Assembly (NCBI GenBank): GCA_025358295.1
Contig: JANYJY010000001.1
Coordinates: 1 to 64,000, forward strand
Length of the DNA: 64,000 bases
Direction: 5' to 3'
DNA from: Gammaproteobacteria bacterium
Lineage (GTDB): Bacteria; Pseudomonadota; Gammaproteobacteria; Steroidobacterales; Steroidobacteraceae
A program made the position numbers and the translations under genes. Below are positions 7,871 to 17,600 of this stretch, piece by piece (position 1 is the first letter of the stretch; each line of letters starts with the position of its first letter). Below the pieces are notes generated by a model. The model did not search any database. It saw only the letters and a list, made by a program, of their open reading frames with translations, and was not told the origin of the DNA.

Positions 7871-9187
7871 ATGGCCGAGCCAATTACAAGCTGGCGCAGC
7901 GGTCCTGGTTCTTCCTGGGGAAACCTACTCCATTACTCCCACCGTGTCGTTCCACTCACGCACCGTTTCGCTGCGCTGCCGGATTCGTCGCCGTTGCTCG
8001 CCTACGGCAATGGACGCAGCTATGGCGACGTCTGCCTGAATCAGGATGGTGTGCTGCTCGCCACCCGCGGGCTCGACCGCTTCATTGCCTTCGACTCCGT
8101 CAGCGGTGTGATCGAATGCGAAGCCGGTGTGCTACTCAACGATCTCATCGAGCTCACGTTGCCCTACGGTTGGTTCCCTCCGGTGACGCCCGGAACGGGT
8201 TTCGTCACCCTCGGCGGTGCCATCGCCAATGACGTGCATGGCAAAAATCACCATCGCGTCGGAAGCTTCTGCAACCACGTGTTGGAATTCGAACTACAGC
8301 GCTCCGACGGCACCGTGTTGCGCTGTACGCCCGAGGAGAACCGCGAGTGGTTCTGCGCCACGGCCGGCGGACTCGGGCTCACCGGCCTGATTCGCCGGGT
8401 CCGACTCCAGCTGCGGCCCGTCCCTGGCCCGTGGCTAGGCGGCGACAGCCGGCGATTCCGCAGCCTCGGCGAATTCTTCGAACTGGATCGTGTCTCGGGC
8501 GGCAACTACGAATACACCGTCGCGTGGCTGGACTGCGCGACAGGCAAGTCACACCTCGGTCGAGGCGTGTACATGCGCGGCAATCATGTACCTGGCCGCG
8601 AACCCGTGAAATCGCGCTTACCCGTGCGCCTACCCCTGACCCCACCCTTCTCGCTGATCAACGGCCTGACGCGGAATTTCCTCAACCAGGCTTACTTTCA
8701 TCGGCCCGCCGCCGAGCAATCCGCTGCGCGGTGGCACTACCAGTCGTTCTTCTATCCGCTCGACGGGATTCTGGAATTGAACCGCATGTTCGGTCCGAAA
8801 GGTTTCTTCCAGTATCAGTGCGTCATACCGGAAGCGGTCGCCGAACGGTCCTTGACCGAGATATTCGAGCGCATCGCCGGCTCCGGCGAGAGGTCGTTCT
8901 TGGCGGTGCTGAAAATGTTCGGGCGCATTCCTCCGCTCGGCATGATGTCGTTCCCACGTCCGGGCGCGACTCTGGCGCTGGACTTCCCCAACCACGGCGC
9001 GCGTACACTGGCGTTGCTGGAGGCGCTTGACGCCATCACGGTGGCCGCCGGCGGGGCCGTTTATCCCGCCAAGGACGCACGCATGTCGCAGGATTCATTT
9101 CAGCAGTACTTTCCCAACTGGCGTCAGTTTAAAGCCTACGTCGATCCGGCGTTCTCGTCCTCGTTGTGGCGGCGTGTCACTCAATGA
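7871..9187 (+). CDS. FAD-binding oxidoreductase, DprE1-like
   Basis: 438 residues of the VAO/FAD_binding_4 fold. FAD-contact motifs are clear: YGNGRSYGD (~45-53) and TPGTGFVTLGGAIANDVHGK (~106-125), followed by NHHRVGSF; the C-terminus has YPAKDARMS and a YFPNWRQFKAYVDP block, as in decaprenylphosphoryl-ribose 2'-oxidase DprE1. The reaction would be oxidation of the 2'-OH of a polyprenyl-phosphoryl sugar to a keto form, reduced next by the SDR partner. It is flanked by the flippase and the SDR in a tight operon. Substrate identity in this organism is inferred only from family and neighbours. Confidence 0.85.
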   Translation: MAEPITSWRSGPGSSWGNLLHYSHRVVPLTHRFAALPDSSPLLAYGNGRSYGDVCLNQDGVLLATRGLDRFIAFDSVSGVIECEAGVLLNDLIELTLPYGWFPPVTPGTGFVTLGGAIANDVHGKNHHRVGSFCNHVLEFELQRSDGTVLRCTPEENREWFCATAGGLGLTGLIRRVRLQLRPVPGPWLGGDSRRFRSLGEFFELDRVSGGNYEYTVAWLDCATGKSHLGRGVYMRGNHVPGREPVKSRLPVRLPLTPPFSLINGLTRNFLNQAYFHRPAAEQSAARWHYQSFFYPLDGILELNRMFGPKGFFQYQCVIPEAVAERSLTEIFERIAGSGERSFLAVLKMFGRIPPLGMMSFPRPGATLALDFPNHGARTLALLEALDAITVAAGGAVYPAKDARMSQDSFQQYFPNWRQFKAYVDPAFSSSLWRRVTQ

Positions 9188-9200
9188 GGTTGCGCGAGAC

Positions 9201-9938
9201 GTGAGACGCATTCTAATCATGGGCGCCACCTCGGCGATTGCCGAGGCAACCGCGCGCGAATTCGCACGGCGTGGCGATGCCTTGTTCCTCGTCGGTCGAT
9301 CTGCGGAGCGTTTGCAGGCGATCGCGGCCGACCTCAAGCTACGTGGCGCCACCGCCGCCGAATGCCACGTGCTGGATGCACGCGGCATGGACCGGTTCCC
9401 TGCCCTGGTGGACTCGGCCGCCGAGGTCCTCGGCGGACTGGACACGGCGTTGATTGCCCACGGGACGCTTTCCGATCAGGCGGCCTGCGAGGCTTCGGTG
9501 GAAACAATGATGCAGGAGTTCGCGACCAACGCTCTCAGCGCCATGGCTCTATGCACGTTACTGGCCAACCGCTTTGCCGCGCAACGACACGGGACCATCG
9601 CCGTGATTTCCTCGGTCGCCGGTGATCGAGGGCGACAGTCCAACTACGTATACGGCTCCGCAAAAGCCGCGCTCAGTGCCTTCACGAGCGGGATGCGCCA
9701 GCGGCTCCATTCTCAAGGCGTGAGAATGGTCACCATCAAGCCAGGCTTCGTGGACACGCCTATGACCGTGGCATTCAGGAAAGGAGTGCTTTGGGCCTCT
9801 CCTGCCACCGCCGCCCGGTATATCGTCCGCGCGATGATCAAAGGCACACCCGTGCTGTATGTGCCCTGGTTCTGGCGTCCGGTCATGGCCATCATCCGCG
9901 CCGTGCCGGAGTTCATCTTCCAACGCTTGCGGCTCTGA
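9201..9938 (+). CDS. Short-chain dehydrogenase/reductase, DprE2-like
   Basis: 245 residues from a GTG at 9201, which puts RRILIMGATSAIAEATAREF at the N-terminus as in DprE2-type proteins; GTG at 9174 is an in-frame alternative. NAD(P) motif GATSAIAEA and catalytic YGSAKAA (YxxxK) are visible. It would reduce the 2'-keto intermediate made by the oxidase upstream (13-base gap), completing epimerisation of a polyprenyl-phosphoryl sugar. The C-terminus (AVPEFIFQRLRL) is membrane-associated-looking. Convergent with the hydrolase gene ending at 9979. Confidence 0.85.
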   Translation: MRRILIMGATSAIAEATAREFARRGDALFLVGRSAERLQAIAADLKLRGATAAECHVLDARGMDRFPALVDSAAEVLGGLDTALIAHGTLSDQAACEASVETMMQEFATNALSAMALCTLLANRFAAQRHGTIAVISSVAGDRGRQSNYVYGSAKAALSAFTSGMRQRLHSQGVRMVTIKPGFVDTPMTVAFRKGVLWASPATAARYIVRAMIKGTPVLYVPWFWRPVMAIIRAVPEFIFQRLRL

Positions 9939-9978
9939 CCCAGTAGCCGTCTGCGCGAAGGCACGCGGCCGTTGCGAC

Positions 9979-10824
9979 TCAGGGAAAGTGCGTCTGCATC
10001 CAGCCCTTGATTCGGGCGAGCAGCTTCTCTCGGTCGGCGAGTGCCGTAAAGACGTGATCCGCCTTCTCGAAGTACTCAACCTCGATGCGAGGCTCTCCTC
10101 GCAACGTGGGGAACATGTCGTAGAACTGACCCGCGTAGTTGTTCGCGTGATCCGAACCGTAGCCGCCTGAGTAGACAAACAGCATGCTCACGCCGCGCGC
10201 CGCCATCGCCGTGTAGTTCTGCGCGAGCAGGTCTCGCGTTGGATAGCTCCGACTATAGATCTCCACCACTTCGCCGGCCTCGCGGATGTGGGGTCTCATG
10301 GCGGGAATGTAGCGGGCGAGTGTCCGTAGCCAGTAGCTATGCCAGAAACGCCTGGACCACGGCCGCTTGAGGTACCTGCGCGCGTAGAACTGCGGCGTCG
10401 GAAACGAATACCCCTCGATGAAAATCGCGCCAACCACGCGCGGATCCTCGATAGCCACGGCGTGCGCACTGTCCACGCCCGAGCAGAACCCCAGCTGCAC
10501 GAACTTTCGAGCGCCACTGCGATCCGTGAGAGCCTGCATCGCGTCCTGCACGTCGAGGATGGCCCGCTCGAGCTCTCTATGATTGTCGAGCCGCGACTCA
10601 CTGTCGCCCATGCCGGAGAGATCGAAGCGCAGCATAGAGTAGCCGACTTTGGCGAGATCCCGCGCGAGGCACACGTAAGATCGATACGGCCCGATTCGGT
10701 GGTTCAACCCGACATTCGACGCGATGATCACGGGAGCACCGGGACGCGCGACGGCCGGGTCCGGCTCCGTCAAAATGCCGACAATGGAGCCGCGCGGGCC
10801 AAACGTGTAGATCTTCTCGCGCAT
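9979..10824 (-). CDS. Alpha/beta hydrolase with Cys nucleophile (exosortase-system hydrolase 1-like)
   Basis: 281 residues. N-terminal SNVGLNHRIGPYR (~36-48), then RFDLSGMGDSES, and nucleophile elbow LGFCSGVDSA, i.e. G-x-Cys-x-G with Cys114, as in dienelactone-hydrolase-type enzymes; a late His lies in KADHVFTAL (~258-266). From memory of the families, this matches the 'exosortase A system-associated hydrolase 1' pattern. It is the last gene of the PKS/NRPS operon, six bases after the partner hydrolase. Because the assembly line lacks a thioesterase, this protein is a candidate for product release or editing (inference). Confidence 0.75.
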   Translation of the reverse strand: MREKIYTFGPRGSIVGILTEPDPAVARPGAPVIIASNVGLNHRIGPYRSYVCLARDLAKVGYSMLRFDLSGMGDSESRLDNHRELERAILDVQDAMQALTDRSGARKFVQLGFCSGVDSAHAVAIEDPRVVGAIFIEGYSFPTPQFYARRYLKRPWSRRFWHSYWLRTLARYIPAMRPHIREAGEVVEIYSRSYPTRDLLAQNYTAMAARGVSMLFVYSGGYGSDHANNYAGQFYDMFPTLRGEPRIEVEYFEKADHVFTALADREKLLARIKGWMQTHFP

Positions 10825-10830
10825 CTTGCG

Positions 10831-11601
10831 TCAGCCGAGGCGGTCCGCGATCGCGTTCAACATCGAGTTCGAGAGCAGCGCCGCCTGGAGCTCGTCGCTG
10901 CGGGGAGTGACGCTCTCCTCGGGAACAAGGTGAAACGTAACGTTCGCTGCGCGGCGAGCGAGTGACCGATGCAGATCGTGGAAAATGGGGCGATCCTCCG
11001 ACACCATGATGGCGATGCGGGCCGCCTTCGGCGCCTCCTCCTGCAGGAGGTTCAGACCACGTACCTCGTCCTCCAGCGCAACCGGTAGGGGGAACCCGAG
11101 CAGCTCGGGCGGACGCTCCATCGCTTGCCACGGTGGATGCAGATTGCGCTCCAGCTGACGCGCCTGGATGGTCTCGAGCTCGCTAAGGTAGATGCGTCCG
11201 TCGACGACGGGTTCCCAGAGGACAAGGTCGGTGAGCGAGAGTCCGGAAGTCGCGGCCAAGGCGGCGCCCAGCCGCAAGCCTATGGCTGAAATCTTGTTGA
11301 CAGCGGCAATGTCGCGCAGCTCCTGCGCCGCGGCGTTCACGTTGGCCCTCCACGTCGACAGCCTTCCCTCGTCACTAGCGCCCGCCGAGTCGCCCGTCCC
11401 GAAGTAGTCGAAGCGGAAGACATGAAACCCCTTTTTCGCGAGCATCGCCGCGAGCTTTCGAAATGCCCAGTGCGTTCGCATGTACTCTTGCGGTCCCGGA
11501 TAACTAAGTAACACGCCCACGTCCCGCTGCCCTGGGCCCACTGGAGGGTGATAGACGCCGAAGAGCGGCGCCTCGCTGCTGCCAAAAAAGCTGGGAGTCA
11601 T
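10831..11601 (-). CDS. Alpha/beta-hydrolase-fold protein with nucleophile replaced by Arg (hydrolase 2-like)
   Basis: 256 residues. Has the fold markers LLSYPGPQEYMRTHWAFRKL (~31-50) and FRFDYFGTGDS (~62-72), but the elbow reads IGLRLGAAL, so Arg110 occupies the place of the nucleophile. The same GLRLGA elbow is, as I recall, characteristic of 'exosortase A system-associated hydrolase 2'. It is therefore probably not a classical hydrolase by itself and may work as a partner of the Cys hydrolase encoded next. ATG overlaps the NRPS stop (ATGA, 11598-11601), indicating translational coupling. Confidence 0.7.
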   Translation of the reverse strand: MTPSFFGSSEAPLFGVYHPPVGPGQRDVGVLLSYPGPQEYMRTHWAFRKLAAMLAKKGFHVFRFDYFGTGDSAGASDEGRLSTWRANVNAAAQELRDIAAVNKISAIGLRLGAALAATSGLSLTDLVLWEPVVDGRIYLSELETIQARQLERNLHPPWQAMERPPELLGFPLPVALEDEVRGLNLLQEEAPKAARIAIMVSEDRPIFHDLHRSLARRAANVTFHLVPEESVTPRSDELQAALLSNSMLNAIADRLG

Positions 11602-14600
11602 TTCGAACGTACCGCCCCCGGTCGGCCGCGTATCTTTTCAATTACCTTCTTTATGAGGCGGCTGGCGCGAGAACCGTACCACGAGTTGGCAGATGCCGTG
11701 GAGGGGTAAGGGGATGAAGTCGGGCCACTATTGACTTCGGGCATGACCGGCAGGTGCGCGGCGACCTGCGCGAGCGTATTGAGGAGCAGCACTCTGGGGC
11801 TGAGTCGGACCCCGGTCCGCTCCTCGATCGCTGCTATCACTTTGAGCGACAGCAGTGAATGGCCGCCCACGGTGAAGAAGTTGTCGAGGGCCGAGACGCG
11901 AGACACCCCGAGGGCAATCCCCCAGATCTCGGCTACCAGGCGTTCCTGGGCCGTTCCCGGCTCGACGTGCGAATCGTCGAGGCGAGCCGCAAAGGGTGCG
12001 GGCAGAGCTTTTCTGTCGATCTTGCCGTTAGGCGTCAGGGGCAGCTCGGCGAGCTCCACGAAATGCTGCGGCAGCATGTAGTCTGGTAGAAACGCTCGGA
12101 GGTGACTGCGCAGCTCCGAGTCCGTGGCCTCCACGCCGGGACTCTTAGTTACGTATACAACCAGGCGGGCGTCGCCCACCCGGTCCTCACGCACCAGCGC
12201 GACGGCTTGCAGGACCGCGGGATGCCGCTCGAGCATCGTCTCGATCTCCCCGAGCTCGATTCGATATCCCCTGAGCTTCACCTGGCTGTCGTTGCGCCGC
12301 AGGTACTCCAGGCTGCCGTCCGCGAGCAACCGCACCACGTCGCCAGTGCGGTACACCCGCCCGCCCGTCAGGAACGGATCGGGAACAAACCGTTCTCCGG
12401 TCAGCTCAGGACGGTTAAGGTATCCGCGCGTCACGCCGTCCCCGCCTATATAGAGCTCTCCCGGCACTCCCATCGGGCAGAGCTCGCCATTACCGTCGAG
12501 CACGTAAATCTGGGTGTTCTGGAGCGGTCGCCCAATCCTCACTTGCTCGACCGGGGTCCGCAGCATGGAGCTGGTGCTCCAGACGGTGGTCTCTGTGGGG
12601 CCATACATGTTCCACGCCGAGTCGACTCGCTGCGCCAGCTCGTCCGCCAGATCACGCGGCACCGCCTCGCCACCGACGAGCGCAGTCCGAAGCTCCCCGG
12701 CTTGCAACCCCGCGGCAAGCAGCAACCGCCAGGTGCCCGGCGTTGCCTGAAGGACCGTCGCGCCCGTGTCGCGGAGACGGGCGAGAAGCCTATCGCCGTC
12801 CTCCGCCTCCTCTCGCGATGCGAGCGCGACTATGGCGCCCACCGAGAGCGGTAGCCAGAGTTCGAGGACGGCGATGTCGAACGAGAGAGTCGTCACCGCG
12901 AGAACGGTGTCCCGCTCGGCGACTCCAGGCGCCTTCGCGACGCTCGACAGGAAGTTCACGACGCTCCGATGCGGCACCATCACGCCCTTCGGCTTGCCCG
13001 TCGATCCAGACGTGTAGATCACGTACGCGAGCGCGTCTCCGACGGGCTCCGATGCCATCGGCAACGGCTCGGCCGTATAGCTCTCAGCGTCGTCCAGGCA
13101 CAGCACGTGGCCGTCGTGGGGCGGCATCGCGGACTCAAGCGAGTGCTCCGTCACGACGACCCGGAGGCCCGAGTCCTTCACCATGAACGCGAGCCGATCC
13201 GCCGGAAAAGCGGGATCGAGCGGAACGTACGCTCCTCCGGCCTTGAGCACGGCGAGCATGGCCACGAGCATCGCAGGGGTCCGCCCGACGAACAGGCCGA
13301 CCAGGTGGTCACGGCCCACGCCGAGCTCGCGCAGCCGCCGGCCGAGACGGCCGGCGCGCTCGTCCAGCTCCCGGTACGTCATACCAGTGCCCTGGAAGAT
13401 GATCGCCGTGCGTTCCGGGTGTTCGAGCGCTCGGCGTTCCACGAGCTGGTGAACGCCTGCTGCTCGCGGATAGTCCGCGCCGGTCTCGTTCACGGCGCGG
13501 ATCGCCCGTCGCTCTGCGTCGGGCAAGATGCAGATCCGGGCGATCGGCTGGGACGGATCCTCACACACGGAGGTGAGCAGCCGGCGCAGCTGCTTCACGA
13601 AGCGCGCCATCGTCGCCTGCTCGAATAGGTCCGTGGCGTAGTCGATGCCGCCCGTCAGCCCCTGCCCTGTCTCCTTCGTCCACAAGTACACGTCCGTCGG
13701 CGAGACCGGAGCGTGAACGTGAACTTGTGAATAGGTGAGATCGCCCACGTGCAGCGCGCGGTTCGAGACGTCCTGAAACGTGAAGAACGCCTGGAAGACC
13801 GGCGTCCGGCTCAAGTCGCGCTGCACGCCGAGGCGTTGCACGAGCAACTCGAACGGCATCTCCTGATGGCCGTAACCTTCGATGGCAACGCTCCGTACGC
13901 GCTCGAGGAGCTCCAGGAAGCTTAGGTCCCCCGACAGATCCGTGCGAAAAACGAGCGTGTTGACGAAGAAGCCGAGCAGATTCTCCGTCTCGGGCTGAGT
14001 TCGCCCCCGGATGGGGGTGCCCACGAGGACGTCTTCTTGACCGGTGTGCCGGTAGAGAAGCACCTTGAAGGCAGCCAGGAGCACCATGTAGAGCGTCGCG
14101 CCCGCACGACGACCGAGCGCCGTGAGCGCGTCCACCTCGGCCTTCGAGAGCACGAACGACTCGGTCGCGCCGCGGTGGCTGAGCTCGGGCGGACGCGGCT
14201 TGTCGGTGGGCAGCTCGAGGTTCGGCAGTTCCCCGCCGAGCTGCGCTTGCCAGTATCTCGCCTGACGCTCGAGTTCCTCACCGGCGAGGAAGTTCCGGTG
14301 CCATTCGGCGAAATCCTGATACCGAATTGGCAGCGGCGGCAGAGGCGACGGCAGCCCCTTGGTGAACGCAGCGTAGAGCTCATCGATCTCGCCGAGGAAG
14401 ACGTCGAACGACCAGCCGTCCCAGATGGCGTGGTGCGGCATCCAGAAGAACACGTGCTCTTCCTTTGCCAAGCGATACAGCGATGCGTGAACAAGCGGGC
14501 CGCGAACCAGGTCGAACGAAGCAGCAGCCTCGACACGGAGCCGCTCGAGAAGCTCAGCTTCACGCTCGGCGGCGGGCCGCTGCGAGAGGTCCACGAGCGG

Positions 14601-17600
14601 CCGCAGCGAGACCTGCAGCTCGGCCAGGATCTTCTGCACGGGCTCCCCCGCTTCGGCGTGAAACGTGGTTCGCGTGGCCTCGTGCCGCCGGACGATCTCG
14701 TTCACCGCCCGCTCGAGCGCGTCGATGTCGAGCTCCCCCTTGAGCCGAAAAGCGGATGGCAGGTTGTAGACGGCGAGCCCCGGATAGAGCTGCTCGAGCA
14801 GCCAGATGCGTTGCTGCATCAACGAGAGTGGCGCGGCACCCGACCCTGCGCGCCGCGGGATGCCGGCGGGTTTATCGGCCGCACCTGCCCCCTTCACCTC
14901 GCCGTCGACCAAGCGAGCGAGTCCCTCTGCGGTGGGGGATTCGAACATCCGGCGAAGCTGAAGGATGATGCCGTGATTCTGCTGCAGCCGCGAAAAGGCT
15001 TGAGCCGCGAGCAGCGAGTGTCCTCCGAGCTCAAAGAAGTTGTCGTCGATCGATACCCGCCGAACCCCCAGCACCTGCTGGAACACGTCGACGATCGCGG
15101 CTTCGGTAGGGCTCCGCGGCTCGCGCTGCTCACGTGCGTCGGCACCGTGATCGAGTTCCGGGAGCGGCAGCGCCTTCCGGTCGAGCTTGCCGTTGGGCGT
15201 GAGAGGAAGCGCGCCGAGCCGGACAAAATGCTGAGGCACCATGTAGTCTGGCAGATGCTTGCGCACATGCGCCCGGAGCTCCGTGTCGCTCGGACCTTCG
15301 ACCCCCTCGGGGACCAGATAGCCCACGAGACGCACGTCCCCCGGGAGTAGCTGGCGCAGCGCGACCGCCGCGTGTTTCACACCGGGCGCTATGGAAAGGC
15401 TTGCCTCGATTTCTCCCAGCTCGATGCGATACCCCCGCAGCTTCACCTGATTGTCGTTGCGCCGGAGATACTCGATGCTGCCGTCGGCGAGGTAACGCGC
15501 GAGATCTCCCGTCTTGTAGAGACGTGATCCCGGAGTGGAGGAGAATGGATCGTGCACGAAGCGCTCTGCGGTGAGCTCGGGCCGGTTGAGATACCCTCGG
15601 GTCACGCCGTCGCCCCCGACATGCAGCTCGCCGGGCACGCCGATGGGCACCGGCGTCATCCGCTCGTCGAGGATGTAGACCGTCGTATTGGCGATGGGCT
15701 TGCCAATCAGAATGCGGCCGGAGCCCGTCACTCGGTGGCAGGTGGACCAGACAGTGGTCTCGGTCGGCCCGTACATGTTCCAGAGGCTGCCCGCGCGACG
15801 CGTGAGCTCCCCGGCGAGGTCCCGGGGCAGCGCTTCTCCTCCGGCAAGGGCCTTGAAATGATTGTGACCCTTCCACCCCGCGCCGATCAGCAGGCGCCAG
15901 GTCGCCGGAGTCGCCTGCATGACGTTCACGCCCTGCTGCTCGATGGTGGCTCTGAGGAGCGCGCCGTCGGTGGCGATCTCGCGGGTGGCCAGCACGATCC
16001 GAGCACCGACCGACAGGGGTAGAAAGAGCTCGAGCACCGCGATATCGAACGACAGCGTCGTCACCGCGAGGAGCATGTCGCCGTGTTGCAAGCCAGGTTC
16101 CCGCGCCATCGATGTAACGAAGTTCACGACGGCGCGGTGGGGAACAGCGACGCCCTTGGGCTTGCCCGTCGATCCGGACGTGTAGATGACGTACGCGAGA
16201 TTCTCGGGTGTCGCGTCGTCCGCGCTACCGTGACCAAGCGATGCCGTGCTCTCTTTCAGGAGGGCCGCGGCTTCGGTGTCCAGGCAGAGCACGCGGGCCT
16301 CCGTGGACGGCAGCTGCGCGGCGAGCCGCGCTTCGGTCACGAGGACCGGCATCCGCGAGTCCGTCATCATGAACTCGAGGCGATCTCGCGGGAAAGCCGG
16401 GTCGAGCGGGACGTAGGCCCCGCCGGCCTTGAGAATGCCGAGGAGGCCCACGACCATCGCGATGGAGCGATCCACGCACAGTCCGACGAGAGTCTCACTT
16501 CTCACTCCCATCGCCCTCAGGCGATGAGCGAGGCGATTGGCCCGGACGTCGAGTTCTGCAAACGTGATGCGCTCGTCGCCGCACACGACGGCGACCGCGT
16601 CCGGGGTTCGGTTCGCCTGGTCCTCGAAGAGGCGATGGACCGCGATGTCCCGCGGAAAGTCCATGAAGGTGGCGTTCCATTCGTAAACGAGCCGGGCACG
16701 CTCCGCAATGGGCAGTATCGGGATCTCGCCGAGCGGGCAGGCGTCGTTCGCGACGAGCCCGCGAAGAATCTCCTCGTACGCCGAGAGCCAGCGGCGGATG
16801 GTGTCTTGCGCGAATAGATCCGTGTTGAACTGACACTCGAGCACGACGCGGCCGTCCATCTCGGCCGCGTTGATGAAGATCTCGAAATTCTCGAAGGAAC
16901 GCGGGTTGGATTGATAGGACGCCTTCAGGCCCTCGAACGCGAGCTCGTCCCCGCTGACGGCCTGATCGACGTTAAACAGCACCGAGACGAGCGGCAGCCG
17001 ACTCGGGTCGCGCGAGATCTGGAGCCTCTTGATCAGGCTCCCGAACGTCAGGCGCTGGTGATCGTACGCGTCGAGCATCGTCGTGCGCAGTTCGCGCAGG
17101 AAATCCGAGAACTTCTGCGTCGAGTCCACCTGCGTGCGAAGCGGGAGGGTGTTCACGCAGTGGCCTACAAGATCCGGCTGCCCGGTCACGGATTGCCCGG
17201 CCGCGGGGATGCCCACGATGACGTCGTCGTCCCCGGAGAGACGCGCGACAAGCACGTAGAAGGCGCCGAGCATCGTGGTGAAGAAGCTCGCACCCGCCTT
17301 CGCACCGGCCTTCTTCACGCGCTCGACGAGCGCGGGCTCGAGGACGTAGTCCTCGCGCAGCGAGGCGTAGGTTTTCGCCGGTGGGCGTGCGCCGTCGAGC
17401 GGCAGCTCGAGCGTGGGCAGGGTACCGGAGAGCTTCTTGAGCCAGTAGCGCTCCGATGCCGCATATTCCGGGCTGGCCTCGAAAGCGCGGTCGTCCCGCG
17501 CGTACGTGCTAAACGGCGTGGCGGCTGAAAGATCGGCAGCGACCCCCCGACGACGCGCGGAATAGAGGACGCAAACGTCGCGAAGCAACACGGCCATCGA

